From: Hydra vulgaris
Taxonomy: Eukaryota > Cnidaria > Hydrozoa > Anthoathecata > Hydridae
Direction of reading: 5' to 3'
Length of the DNA stretch: 64,000 nt
Assembly: GCF_038396675.1 (NCBI RefSeq)
Contig: NC_088929.1
Location: forward strand, 29,469,001-29,533,000
Every line of letters starts with the position of its first letter. Position 1 is the stretch's first letter. Both the position numbers and the translations under genes were made by a program. Below, in pieces: positions 33,720 to 47,274 of the stretch. The notes beneath the pieces are model-generated. The model had not been told where the DNA came from and searched no databases. It saw nothing but the letters and a program-made list of their open reading frames with translations.

Positions 33720-35400
33720 TAATCAATTACCAACATCTTTGCAGTCTTTCTTACTACTCTCGGTGGTTGCTTGATCTTTTGTACCTTTGCCAATGGGTAA
33801 TGAAAAGTTGATGGAGTGCTTTAAATTGCTAAATTTTTCAGCATAGCTGCCATTGAGGGCATAGTCAAAATAAGCATGGACAACACCATTAAATTTTCTT
33901 AGTGTCAATAAAGGGAACAGCTGGAAGTGCGGCTAGACCAATCTCTCCAAAACATCAAATTTTTCAAAAATTTCTCGCAATCATTTCCAGCCAGTTATCC
34001 ACTATGAAATCGCTGTTGTTTAATATGAAGTAACACTAGCCGTTAAGAACCATGAGTCCAAATCTGGGTGAGCATGGGTGTGCACTTGAATAAGTTTTTA
34101 GAACGCAAATGATACTTGCCAGCTTCATATCACAGGAAAAAAGAAATGGAAGTTCTTCATGGTTCAGTAAACCAAAAACTTGCTTGACATTACTATAGTT
34201 TTCCTGGAGATCTGTAGAAATGGCAATCGGTGACTGACGCTTAACACCAGAATCTTCGGCCAGAGAATGGGTGAGAAGTTGTTTTGATGGATTTTGAAGA
34301 TTTTGATGCTGAATATTTTTCCATAATTTCAAAGCTTACTTTTATAAAACCACCGCCACCAGAGGGTTCTAGTTATGAAACTTGCTGACAAGGAACTTTC
34401 AAGTATTTGCAGCGAATGACAAATTTATCCTTCTGATTTGTGCCCTTGTTAGTAGCAACTTTGATCCAAGTTTTGGTAAAATGACTTTTTTTTACCAAAA
34501 TGAAGTTTTTTGCTTAACAAATCAAACTCGAAGAGCAATTTTTTCTTAACAATCCAATTTGGAACAACTTGATTTAGTGTTGAAACCAGCTTTTTCACAC
34601 CAGAATTGGACAGTTCTGTGTTGTGTTGCATATTAAAAAAATCATTTGCTGTCAGTTCTGGTTCTTCATTAAAAAGTCTTCTTGAAGATGAACGTTGCAA
34701 ATTGTTAAGAGAGATTTTACATTATTATGCATTACATAGACTTAAAATATAAAGCTAAAACTTTAAACATCTAACACAATGTTACCTAGAAGAACTGGAA
34801 TAAGGTGGCCAACAATTCCCTTAGGTCTTCTAAAACAAACAGTTCAATGGGGTAAAGCTTCTTAGTTTGCAATATCTGATGCTGCTACTGTTTTAACTGC
34901 CACAGAGTCCTTTGACACGACTTCTTCTAAAGTCTTTTGCAAGGTAGACTTTGAAAAATTTTAAGCAATTGAAAAGCATTAAAAAAATCTTTTTTCAACT
35001 AAGTTTTGGTTTGCTTCAGGTTTCTGGATTGCCAAGACTAGATGTGAAGAACTGTGTTTTGTTTTACCAACACAGCAAATCAAACAATCACTAAACTGAA
35101 CCTCTTGTAACAGGAGAGGCTTTGATAGTGGAGAGGTCAAAAGCTGTTGTTGGGTATGAAGATTTCCCTTTTCAAGCCTCCTAAAGTTGGAGCGGCAAAG
35201 CTAACAAATTCCAGTTAGGACTTTTAGAAAATTTAATTAAACTGGCTGCTTCAGAATTTGTTGCACTTTTTCTCTCGTGAAAAATGGTTAAAAAGCAACT
35301 AGCTTTGCCAAAACACAATAAGCAAACAGTCTCCCTGTTCTCTTTGTGGTTTCTGCTTGATTTGGCAACTTTATTTCTGATCTATTTTCTTTTTTTATAG
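33720..35400 (-). pseudogene. Decayed transposon protein gene
   Basis: From 35400 downward: VCLLCFGKASCFLTIFHERK, then KSPNWNLLALPL (N-terminal cysteine region, stops nearby), later ELSNSGVKKLVSTLNQVVPN (34449-34700), then VFGLLNHEELPFLFSCDMKL and THPCS-like residues (34036-34332), and LRKFNGVVHAYFDYALNGSY (33723-33908). The order of a zinc-like N-terminus, a conserved middle with CDMKLASI, and a C-terminal FNGVVHA block suggests one long transposon-encoded protein. It appears unrelated to the plus-strand relic at 30.9-32.6 kb. Many stops; function not assignable. Confidence 0.5.
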
Positions 35401-36509
35401 ATGCCAAATCTATATAAAAAGGATTGAACAACTAATGCTCAAGCTTTTTCCATGAATTTTATCGTAATAATTTATAAATTTCGATTTTTTTAAATTTTTT
35501 TGGTACAGATCACCTTGTATATTCTTTTTTAAACTAAAAAAATGCAAACAATTTTTTTTTCCCCAAGATAACTTATTTAATAATACCTATCAAAGTTTTT
35601 GAAGTGAATGAAAATAAAGGTTATAAAAAATTAAGTTTTATTTCTCAGAGTTAAAAGTATTACAGTTTTTTTAATGCAATTTAATGCAAATTTGATAATG
35701 GATTTTCTTCCACGGACGGTGTAATCAGATTTAGGGACTTATACCCCAGTAAGCACCAATGATAGTATAATCATACTATCAAAAGATTTTTCTGGAACAG
35801 GAAATCAAATATTTCATTTTTTTTACAACAGTAACATACGTTGTTATGCTATTTATGTTGATTGTATTATGATATTTTTAAAACAATTTAAAACGCAAGT
35901 TGATATTTTTAAAGTTTCATTTAAATGTAAATTAAAATTTAAATACAATTCAGGGTTCAAGACTCAAGGGGTTCAGCAGTAAAACAGGGTTTAAGTATTT
36001 TAAAATAAATTTTAATATTTTTTTATTTCTGCAGTTTGATGATGTTTTACGACACTTTAAGAGAATTTTTTCAGCACAAATGCATTTTTAAGGAAATAAA
36101 ATTTAGCTAGATTTTTTTTAAAGTAGCTAAATTTTGATGGGTTTTTTTAAATGAAACTAAACTTTGCTGGATTTTTACTTAAACTAAGTTTTGCGAAAAT
36201 TTTCAGTCAATCAACAAATTTATTTCAACTAAACAACCTTTAAACAAACTAATACAATTTTTACCAAGTTGTTTTAGCTTTTGATTTTGCAGGATATATT
36301 AAACAATATATATATATTTTTAATTATTTATTTAGTATTACTTATTTGAATTTCATGCCATATTTTGCTATAAAATGCTCTTTTGGCCAAAGATATTGCT
36401 GATTTAGCATAGGAATAGCAGCAAATAACGATTAATACTAATCCAAAGTAGAGTCCGTTATTGACCAACATTTTTGCTTACCGAGTTAACAGTCCGGGTT
36501 TTTAATATT
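35401..36509. other. No gene seen
   Basis: AT-rich. A small hairpin GATAGTATAATCATACTATC lies at 35762-35781. Confidence 0.4.
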
Positions 36510-36640
36510 TTATTTGACGCTCTAACCAACCGTGCTATCCAGCAACGTTAAAGGGATTTTTTACTTATTTTTAATTATCCTGGTTATTATAATGCTACAA
36601 AAAGACCTAATGGTCTTGTCACAAATATTTAACTAAAAAA
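36510..36640 (-). mobile_element. tRNA-derived SINE fragments (copy 5)
   Basis: 36585-36625 matches the SINE body end (AAAAAGACCTAATGGTCTTG). 36514-36537, reversed, is a tRNA-like A box (GGATAGCACGGTTGGTTAG) that may belong to a different tRNA-headed SINE. Both are truncated. Confidence 0.55.
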
Positions 36641-36662
36641 TTCAACTATTTTTTCTTGAAAA

Positions 36663-37480
36663 TTAGTAAATGTACAAAATAATAATATTTTTCATTCCCG
36701 ATTTGGTAAAATCTTTAATTTCGTTCAAAAATGCTCGAACTGTGCTAAACTCTGAATAAACTGGATTTAGAATACTACAATTCCAACTTCGGCACTCAGC
36801 AGTAAGTTCACTAGTTGAAGCTTCCACTGATTGATAAACTTCAACAATTGAGCCGTTAACTTTTATTTTTACATTATCCATTAGTTTAAACGGTGAACAG
36901 AGCGCACTGAACACTTGCAACGTGTGTTGAGCATGATTTTGAAATTTTTGTTTGACACTGTGCCAATAAACTTTCTGTTCCGTCACAAATAATTGATGTC
37001 AAATAAAAAATAGCTGATTTCTGCCCAACATTTGTTTGGTAGTCGTTAACAGGGACAGGATTTTTAAATTCTGTCCCATAGAGATGGTTACAAACTACTT
37101 AAGCTGCTTAAAAGTTCCATCCATCGGCGCATATTGCAATGTCATTAAATAAGGCTATCCCCTCATTTTTACCACTTCCAGAGTTCAATGGCGTTGACTT
37201 AAGTAAATTTGATGCCAAACAAATAACGGCTGCCCCCTCTGTTGGGCCACAATTGTGGTATGTTTTATGGTTGCAATGTTCAAGACTCGATTCCTCACCA
37301 CTAAAACTAACGTCATCCATAATAAAATTTGTGGAAACTTGTTCATTTCCCCACCCTATTGCAAGTGTTCCAAGAGGAAAGTTTAGTGTTCTGCAGACAA
37401 CTTGTGCGTTTTGATTTTTCCAGGAGTCATCACATATCGGCCAATTATATATTTCCACAGATCCGTAAAAACTGTTATCT
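36663..37480 (-). pseudogene. Two-domain scavenger-receptor cysteine-rich (SRCR) exon, broken
   Basis: An acceptor-like tattgtgattttag precedes 37478. Domain 1 reads YGSVEIYNWPICDDSW, AQVVCRTLNFPLG, MDDVSFSGEESSLEHC and GAAVIC, the standard SRCR cysteine pattern. Domain 2 follows in the same frame: GIALFNDIAICADGWNF, stop, AA, stop, VVCNHLYGTEFKN, LTSIICDGTESLLAQC, ASVQC. The two TAA codons (about 37108 and 37099) fall where the family has ordinary residues. After domain 2 the frame shifts near 36895 into LMDNVKIKVNGSIVEVYQSV and ELTAECRSWNC, an unplaced region. SRCR domains mediate extracellular ligand recognition in metazoans. This copy cannot make the full protein unless the stops are sequencing errors. 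Confidence 0.8.
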
Positions 37481-37518
37481 AAAATCACAATAAGTTCAAA
37501 AGATAAAAGTAAAAACAA

Positions 37519-38430
37519 AATTAATAATAGTATAAAAATATCGAGAGGAAAAATAGAGAATAAGCATCGTTTTGTTTTTATTTAACAACATTCGTAGTAC
37601 TTTAGTTAAGTAAGAGTGTTTTACAAATTTTTTCAGTAAGGGAAATTATAACATTACTTAAAAGTAAAACTATTTTATGTATTTAGCGATTTTTAAAATT
37701 TTTGTTTATATTTTGCTGTTCGTACAATTAAAAAATTAAAAAATACAAAGAAACGTTTTCAAATACAAAGAAACGGTTTCAAAAGACTGAAAAAACAAAC
37801 GAATGTATAAACAGACAGGAGCTAAAAGAAAATATGAATGACCAAAGTTATCACAATCTTTTTATGGAGCCCCTATTTGGGCTTTTAACAAGTTTAAAGT
37901 AAAATAAAATTATTAAAAATGATGATATAATACTCCGTTAAAATATAAAAAAATAAGCACCTCCGTTTTATAATTAAAGTAAAACACGATAAATAGAATA
38001 AACTCTTATAAATATAAATAAAGTTAAATAAAAAATAAGACATAATGTTAGTATTTAAGTTTAACAAAAAATGTTAGTATTTAAGTTTAACAAAAATATT
38101 TGTATATCAAATTTCAAAGTTTTCATTCAATTTAAAAATTTCTCTTTTTGCACGAAACTTAAATGAATTTACTAATTTCTCTATATTTAAATGGCTGTTT
38201 TTAAAACTGTTTCATATCTGAGGCCCTTGGTATCTTATACTGTACTCTTTATATTTAGTTAATTTACAAGACTGTGTTTATTTAAGCTTCTCATTAGAGC
38301 TTATGGAATAATTATTCTTGAATATTAATATAAAATCTTTTGAGAGTTATTGAACTATTTTTGATGTTCTTTATTGCTAGTTTGACTGGTTTTATTGCAC
38401 CAGTTTATTACTGGTTACACCAGTTTTTTA
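37519..38430. other. No gene seen
   Basis: AT-rich, with a short direct duplication of GTTAGTATTTAAGTTTAACA at 38045-38095. Confidence 0.45.
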
Positions 38431-39944
38431 CTATAGATAAGAATTCACAGACTTGTGCTTTCGTTTAGCTCCACTTCATTCTCTTGCCTTTCTTTTTGTT
38501 CTATATTGCCCTCCTTCATCTCAAAATTGCACTCTTTTTAATGCTATTTCTGATCAAATTGACCGAGCTCTCTCTTTTTACCCTTCAGCCAATAGCGTTG
38601 TGACTGGTGACTGAAATGCTCATCAAACTAAATGGTTTGGCTCTAGTCTCATCGACTCTGCAGGCGTTAAGATCCACAACTTTTATCTTTTTCAATTTCT
38701 AACTTAAATAGCCAACTTTCCAACTCTCTTTCCAGACAACTTGAATCATTTACCTTTTTTACTCGAGTTATGTCTTGTTTCCGATCCTAGTCAGTGCTCA
38801 GTTTCTCCATATTCACCCTTAGCTGCTTCTGATCAGGGTTTGATCTCACTAAAACTATTATCTCAATCTTCTTTATCATCAGAATCCCCCTATTATCGTA
38901 TCTCTTACAACTAGCTTAAAACTGACTAGGACTCTTTCTATAATTTTCTTCGTGGTAGCCCTTGGGTTGAAGTCTTTTGCCTTCCTGTTGTCAAATGTGC
39001 TTGTTATTTAACTTCTTAGATTCAGGCTGGCATGGAATCTTTTACTTCCTCTCAACAATTCCGAGTCAGGCCTCACTCTTCTCCATGGTTTTTTTTGCAT
39101 TGTGCTGCTTCAATTTTTATTTGGAACCATTATTTTCATACATATCAGCAAAACAGTTCTCCACAAAACAGACGTCTGTTTAATATTGCTAAAAACTTTT
39201 GAAAAAATTTTTTGTCTTAAGCCAAAGCCCGCTAATCACAAGTTGCGAAATCTTGTATTTAATCTCAAAAATAGGCTCTCATGACGTATAGGGAATCTTT
39301 AATAGTATTTATAATAAGGGCAAATCTGTTATTCCACCTTTCTCCTATGGTTCCGATTTTTTCACCTGACCTTAAGACAAAGCAGAATTGTTTGCTAAGA
39401 ACTTTTTATCAATATCATCTCTTGATTCAGGTTAACCCATTCCCAGCTAGCACACATACATTGGACCAACGTTGGCACAACGTCGGAATCGTTGGTTTAT
39501 TTTATCACTCAAGTGATAACGTAGAACGTCGAAAAGTCGGGCCAACGTCGGAATACGACTGAATTTTTGCTTTTTTGAATACGTTCAGTGTGTTACAGGT
39601 TTTAGTGCTGAAAAAAAATTCGTCCATTCTTATTAAAATCCCGTTTTTAGTCAGCTGTGGGTTATGAAAAGAAGTTGTAAAGAAACTATTCTAAAACAAA
39701 CAGATTAAATCACGAGAAGAAGTGGTCGTTATAGAACTCGGAAAGGTTGAATCACGAGAAAAAATGGTATTAAAAGAATCAATAAAGACTGAATCACGAG
39801 AAAAAGTAGTCGTTAAAGAAGTCAGAAAGGTTGAACCACGAGAAGAAGTGGTATTAAAAGAATCAAAAAAGATTGAATCACGCGAAGAAGTGGTGGTGAA
39901 AAAAAATCCCCTTAGTTAGAATCCAGTTGGCTAGAGAGATACAG

Positions 39945-40971
39945 GTATTTATTTTCATTTTTGTGTTTATTTAACTTTAAACTAGTAGTTTACTAATTAT
40001 GTAGCTACATAATTTGTAAATAAACTTGTCTATATTACATTAAAGATAGTAGAATTTTTTAATTTTATATCAAGAACTTGCGTACCCCATTTTTTATCAT
40101 GGCCCGAACAAAGTTTGTGCTGCTTCACCAAATTCTCCTCAGAGCAGCACTGATTGCAGGAGAATCTACAAAATTGTGCAAAAAGGCTTCTATTAGGCTA
40201 CCATATCATGCATTAAGACTTCATTTTATGCTCTTACGTTTTTACTTTATTCAAAAGATATATATTTCTTAATTAAAATTGAATTGAATTGATGAATCAA
40301 TATTTGGACAAATCAATATTGATAGTAAATTTCCTAATGTTCTTAAAAACTTTAAGTAATTTACTGTATTTATATATTTATAATAAGATGTAAAATTGGT
40401 AAAGATGTAAAATGCTAGAATGTTATAATAATAACAATAAAAATAATAATAATTTTTTTTTTTTGCTGTACACATACAATGTGGTGAATCTAACATCTGT
40501 AGATGTTAAACTTTGACGGCTTTTGAAAAAGTGCTTATTTTTTATTATTCATTTTTTCATTATTTTTTTTATTTTCTTTTGTTTGTTTTTGAAACGATCA
40601 AACTTGTTTTTGAAGACATTCCCATTATCAGAGTTGAATATGTCTCCTGTTTAATTATTCCAATTGTTCACTGTTCTGTTTGTGTAGAAGTTAAATCCGG
40701 TAGAATGCGGTAGAATGTGTGAATTGCTTTTGCATTTTCTGAGTATGACCTTTTGTTATTGCATATGTAATTATTTTAGGAGGATGATTCCATTTAACTT
40801 TATCCATATTTTTACTTATTTTATAAAATTAAATCAAATCACCTCTTGCTCTTCTAATTTTTAAAGTAGTCAAGTTAAATCTTTTTAAAATTTTGTTTTT
40901 TTGTAGTAACAATGATTAATAATATTATGCTACTAATATTATACGTTATAATTTAACTGATAATTGTTTAG
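39945..40971. other. Non-coding interior of the CCCAG element
   Basis: Presumed intron between exon-like segments a and b. The frame at 40078-40272 begins MARTK but continues unlike histone H3 and is not called. Confidence 0.4.
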
Positions 40972-41347
40972 AAGGCTGCTTCCTATGCAACAAACAGAAG
41001 AAGAGTGAAAATGAAAGTGATCTGGATAGCAATCCTGATGAAAAAGGTATTATCACATCTTTAGCTGAGTGGTGTGTTAATTTTAAAATTTCTTTGGTAG
41101 CTGTTGAAGCACTTCTTTTGTTACTAAGACCGTACTTTCCGCGCTTACCATTTTTTTACTTTTTTTAAAATTATAATATATTATATAACTTCTTGTCTCT
41201 GTATAGTATGTTTCTTTCTTATGTTTTGATTTTTCATTGTTTTATTCTTATTTACTAACACGTCATTATTTACTGAATGAAACTTTAGTTTAAATTTTTT
41301 TTTCCAGTTATGTCTAGTGAAGCATTTGTTTTGTAATTCGTCATATG

Positions 41348-41391
41348 TTACCATATCCCTCTTTAACAGCTGTTAAAGAGGGATATGGTAA
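41348..41391. repeat. Perfect 44 bp palindrome
   Basis: TTACCATATCCCTCTTTAAC, AGCT centre, then the exact reverse complement: 22 bp arms with no loop and no mismatch. It sits in the intron between exon-like segments b and c. Confidence 0.95.
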
Positions 41392-41763
41392 TGTATTTTA
41401 TATGCATTTGCAGCATTTTAATGGTGATTGGAATTCATATATTATTTGGATATGAGAATTTTGAAGCATATTACTTCTAGTTTTTGCAGTAAAATACTGA
41501 TACTATTTTAATAGTTTTCAATAATTTTTTGTTTAGATGTGGTATTAAAAAATGGAAGCGAAATATCAATGAATGTAGCAATTATTTAAAAAAAATTTTG
41601 TCGCCATGTTTATGCAGGTAATATATCAAAAAAAAATATTTATGTTTTTATTTATGGACATTTTATTTGTATATTGTGCTTATATTTAACATGTTATTAA
41701 CTATTTTATTACTTAAATATAGATTTTATATTTTATGTGTGTGTGTGTCTATACATATCTATA

Positions 41764-42102
<339 letters not shown>

Positions 42103-44430
42103 TCTCCTCCCCCTCCAGATTTCTGAACAGTCTTTATTGACGAAACTTTGTGTAAAAAATAAAAACTGATAAGTGTTTGGTAATAATATATATAAACCCA
42201 AAAATATATGAATACCTATAATTTCAGCAGTAGTTATGGCAACGCTCATAAAACAAAAAGATAAAGCTCATCAAACGAAAGATGCAAATTCAAAGATTTC
42301 TACCAAATTTTATAACGAGGAGCATTCGAACGTTGTTGTTAGTCTTAAGAGAAGTAAAGATGCAAGATTCGTAAAGATGCTTAGCAGTCGAGAAGAACAT
42401 TATTTTTTTAGAACATGTGTACAAATATTTTGACATAATTATATTGTTTATTACAACAAATATTGATTTTTTCTAAGTATTTGTGTAATTTAAATTGGTT
42501 CATTAATCAATGTTTTATTTTCGATCATCAGTGTCAAATTTTATTCAAACTTATTTGGACATTACATTTTGTTCAACATTACAAAAAAATAGTTACGCTT
42601 TATTTAAAGAAATAGTTACCCTTTAGTTGAAAAAAGTTACACTTTCAATTAAATAGTCAAATAAATAGTTTTAATTTGATTGCAAAAGCTTTTTTTTTGA
42701 TTGAAAAGATGAGCACACTTTTTGAATCAAAATCAAAGTTTTTGCAAACAAGTAAAACTAATATTATTTGAGTTATACGTTGGACCAACGTCAGCATGCG
42801 ACGCTCGCCTAACGTCGAAATCCGACGTTGGGCCAACGTTAGCCCAACGGTTGGTTGCAACGTCGCGCCGACTATCAAATCCACGTTGGCTCGATGTCGG
42901 TAGCCGACCATCGGCCAACGAATTTTTCGACGTTGATCCGACGTTGGGCCAACGTCTATGTGCTATCTGGGTTGCTTAACATTCAAATCACTCCAGCTTC
43001 TGTATCTAAAGCGATTTGCTACTTTGACTCTTCTACAGCTTGTGGTCCGGACAACAAAACTGTTATAGACTTGAAGAAGTGTTCTCTGGAGCTGTCGTCT
43101 ATACTTTAAAAATTTTTTAACAAGTGCTCATCAGAGTCTTGTTTTCCAGCAAGCTAGAAAGCGGCATCTGTTATCCCTGTTTTCAAAAGTTCTAGAGAGC
43201 AATCTGACTTGTTTAATTTTTGTACTTTTAGTACGGTAATTAAACGAGTCTTTTTTGAATTAAATATTTCATCTTAAATCTAATAACTTTATTTCTGATC
43301 ATCAATATGGATTTTAGTCTTTTCATTCTAAAGCTGATTTACTAACAATAATAACCAATTGGTTTGATCGTGCATCAGATAGATGTGAAGAAGTTAAGAC
43401 TGTTGCTTTCGACATTTCTAAAGCTTTTGATAAAGTTTGGTATGCTGGTATCAGGTAAAATCTTAAGGGTAATTGAATCCTTTCTTACCCATTGTAGTAA
43501 TAAATTTGTCCTTGATGGACAGCAATTTTTTATTTATCCTGTCACTTCAGGTGTTCCTCAAAGTTATACTTAAATTTACATCAACACATGTTCTCACGTC
43601 TAAGGTGGCATTGTTGGCTGATGGTACTGCCATTTATTCTTGTCTTGAAACAAACCGAAACTCTCTGATTGCTTGGAGTGGGCATCTAAGCTTGAAAAGG
43701 ATCTCACTTTTTCTACAGGGTGGTGCTCACAGTGACTGGTGAACATTAATTCAGATAAAACCCAATTTTTTTCGGCCAATTGTTATCATAATAGTTTAGA
43801 TCTTCCTACATTTAGAATGGTGATGCACTCAACAAATCATCTACGTTTCATCTTCTAGGATTAACTCTTTCTTGAAAACCATATATCAAATCCATTGCAA
43901 AGTTAACATCTGCTAAGGTTTCATCTTATTATCTTACTTGCCACTTTCTCACTCCGGATTCTTTTTTTTATTTCTATAAATCTCAAACTCGTCCTTGTAT
44001 GGAATACTATCGCAATATCTAGGGCGAATCTTCCAATGATGTCCTTTCTCTTTTAATGTGCAAAAACGTATTGTAAACATAATTGGACCTGCTCTTGCAG
44101 TCAAGCTCCAACCATTATCATATCGTCGTAATGTTTCTTCTCTTTTCTCTTTTCGATAAATATTATAATGGGCACTGTTCTAAAGAGCTTGCATCTCTTG
44201 CGCCATGTACTAAATTCATTCTAGTGTTACTCGTCATTCAATTAAGTCTCATTCTTTTACTGTGGCTGTTCCTAAGAGCTCCAAAGTTTCTCAATTGTCT
44301 AGTTTTTTCCTTTAAACATCATTCCTTTGGAATTTGCTTTTAACGTCTCGCTTTCTTGATTCATATAATTTGCAATCTTTTAAATCATCTGTCAATCGTT
44401 ATCTTGCTGTTGTCTACTGTTGATCGTTAA

Positions 44431-44799
44431 TCATTAACTTCATATTTTCTCTTCTAATAATTTCTAATTTCTGTGGTTGCTTGAAGCCTTGTTGGAAGTG
44501 AAGTTGGTAAAAAAAAGTTATTACTAATGGTAACATAGTTTATTAAACAGCAAAGTATATACTGCTAGCAAAAAAATATTTAAAACAGAAAACCATCCCT
44601 GCAAACACTTCTTTCAATTTGCTAAAATATATCATAGAATCACATTGTAAATTTTTTGTCATGAACTTCGTTTTAGGGAATGCTTAATCTCCACCTAGTT
44701 CTGCTCGCAATAGTTTCTTGGATCAGAGAGAACGTTGTTCTCATAAAATCACATTAGTTACGATTATCATATAGTTATATTAATCACAAATCACCTGTT
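44431..44799. other. No gene seen
   Basis: Covers the probable 3' UTR of the split retrotransposon and the boundary with the LDLa gene copy B. No poly(A) tail is obvious. Confidence 0.4.
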
Positions 44800-45082
44800 C
44801 TAGTGGTGTTTGTTATTTAGACAAATCAACTTAAATTGGTTAGCATACTTTAGTTTTATGTTCTTTTTGATTTGATCCTCTGAGTAATTTGTTTTACAAT
44901 CAATTTCATCTTGCCAATTTCCACAGTCATTATCAGAGTCACATGTATGGGATTAAGATGCACATGTTTTTCCGCTATTGCATTGAAATTCTTTACATGG
45001 GTTTGGACAGTTGCTAAAATCATCGCCATACTCAAAAGTAATACTCCCACTTTTAGGTTTGCATGTACACACTTGATTCTCC
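44800..45082 (-). pseudogene. LDLa gene copy B, exon 3
   Basis: Homologous to exon 3 of the 25.9 kb gene, with an acceptor ctctag|GGA and the matching phase. It reads CTCKPKSG, NCPNPCKEFQCNSGKTC, stop (TAA at 44953-44955), HTCDSDNDCGNWQDEIDC, SEDQIKKNIKLKYANQFKL. The stop falls inside the LDLa domain. Two cysteines of copy A (105 and 170) are replaced by Tyr and Phe. Its partner exon 2 lies 10 kb upstream at 55132-55322. Confidence 0.85.
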
Positions 45083-45229
45083 CTAGAGAAAAAAAAATTT
45101 TAAAAATGAAATGCAAAATAAAAGTAGCTTCTCCATAAAAATTTACTAAAGAAACTATATACACAAGAATGGGCCGAATAATTTTTAATTTCAATTTTAG
45201 ATTCGCTGTACCACGAGAAAATGCAAAAA

Positions 45230-47274
45230 AAAAAGTAGTTCCAATATTTTACGCCTAGCGCATCGCACTTAAATACTTGAATAAATATACGCTTTTTACC
45301 GTTTTTTCTGATAAATGGAATAAAATAAAATAAATTATATAACAAGTAGCTAGGTCTAATTTAGGTTAACAAAGTGTTAAAATGGTAAAAAAAAAAGAAA
45401 TAAAAAATCATTTATAAGTAAAAAAATATTTTTCTGCTAGGTTAAAATTCCAGAAAAATGCATATTATAAAATAACTAATATTTCATCTCTGAATTTAGT
45501 GCATCGCAACTAAATTTTTAAAAAATTATTAAAAATTTAATAGTTTTTTCTATTTTTATATTCAAAATCATCAGTATTTAAAAAAATACTAGAATTAAAA
45601 CTTTAACTGAAACCGAATGATAGCTCTAACTGGTGCTCGCTGTTGATTATCAGACAGATCAACATGACCTAAGTGTTTTGCAAAATTTTGGTATTGTGAC
45701 GAAATACAATTACAAAAATAAAGTTAGAAGTTAAAAAAATATACACTTTCCAATGGACGAACAAGAACAAGCAAAAAGAAAAAACGTAAATAAACATTCA
45801 CACCTTCGAAAGAAGTGCAAGAACAAGCGCAACCGACTTCAATGACTATATTTTAATAAGTAGAAGGATAAAACTCTATTTTCCTTTATAAAACTTAATT
45901 CAGCAGGGTTTCGAAGTGCTTTAATTTAGAAGTATTTTTTAAGTTTAATTCAACTAAGCTCTGTGTAAGTTGGTCATGTTTTGCTTTTTTGTGCTTTATA
46001 CAATCGAAAAAGTTAGAGCCGGAGAACAATAGCAGAGATTTTTGCGTTTTACTCTTTAATGAAATACGATTTAAGGATTTGTTTCGAGCGTTAGATGGAT
46101 AAGGAAAAATAAGTTAAATTAATCGACCTAATAACGCATAATATAATAAAAGTGAAAAATTACAAGAGGTAAAACTTTTCTGTGTTGTTTGTGAGATTCC
46201 TTAAGTTAATTTTAAGTAAAGATCAGCATTTCACGTTTAGTGATGCTGTTAAATTAGGCAGCTCTTTGAAAGATGTATCTGATCATGAAACAGACTTTTA
46301 CATTCAAAGTGTTTAACTAAAAGTATATATCTACAACTGTATTCGAGCATTGAAAATCAAACAGAGGTTTTCAACAGAGGAACCAATATCATAAGCCCTT
46401 TTATATAAGTTTTGTATGAGGAGTGGAGAGGAGTGAAACTGCTTAACCAAATAATTCAATTTTTTGTAAAAAATGACTTAGCTAATTATTTGTTTTGTTT
46501 TTACAAACTTACTTTGTTATAATTGTTAGTTAGATTAAAGAAATTAACGTAATAATATATAGTCATGCTAAAGTAAAATTAATTTACCTTATTTAGTAGG
46601 ATTAATTTTATTTTATTTATAAAATTTTTAACTACAAATTAATTTTTTAAAGTCAAATCTTTATAAAAATTTTTGTTTATAATCTGGCTGTGTAAGTTCT
46701 CGCATTTTGTGTGTATTTATGATTCTATATAGTTAAAAGTAAATACTTTACAAATGGACTAGAACATGTATTTAAATTGGTAAAATTCCTGCTGGATGTT
46801 TTGTTAAAATTAACAAAACCAATAATTGATAGATACACCCTTTTTTTCTATCCGTAAAACTTCATATTAGAGAACTAGGTTTATAATAGTTATAGAAGTT
46901 ATAATAGTTATTTCTTAATAAAGAAAGTTAATTTGGATAAAAGTATATTCTTGTTGTTACCGACTACATCGGCATTACTGTCTTGAACAAAGCTACGCTT
47001 TTGCAAAACTTTTTCTGTTAAAAGTCTCGGATATATTTGAGATTTGGTCAAAGTTCTAAGCAGGTTACACAGCAACTGAGTGTCTTTATTACTGTTAATT
47101 TAATAATCAGGTAAATAGTATTAAACTAAAAATAATTTTTTATTTTATTGAATTACTATTCCAATACGTAGTTCTACTTAAATAGGTTATAGCTACTTAA
47201 TATAGAATTTATTTGATTTGATTTCATTTATTAGAAAAAGAAAGATAAAAAGCGTGAGTTTGCTCAAATAATTA
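45230..47274. other. No gene seen
   Basis: AT-rich interior of the outer insertion block. No frame with recognisable motifs. Confidence 0.4.

Noticed and set aside
39722-39919. Stand-alone small repeat protein
   Set aside because: Better explained as one exon of the captured gene, since an A8 slip leads into a frame that ends at a splice donor.
40078-40272. Histone H3-like start (MARTK)
   Set aside because: Only the first five residues match; the rest is unrelated and low in basic residues.
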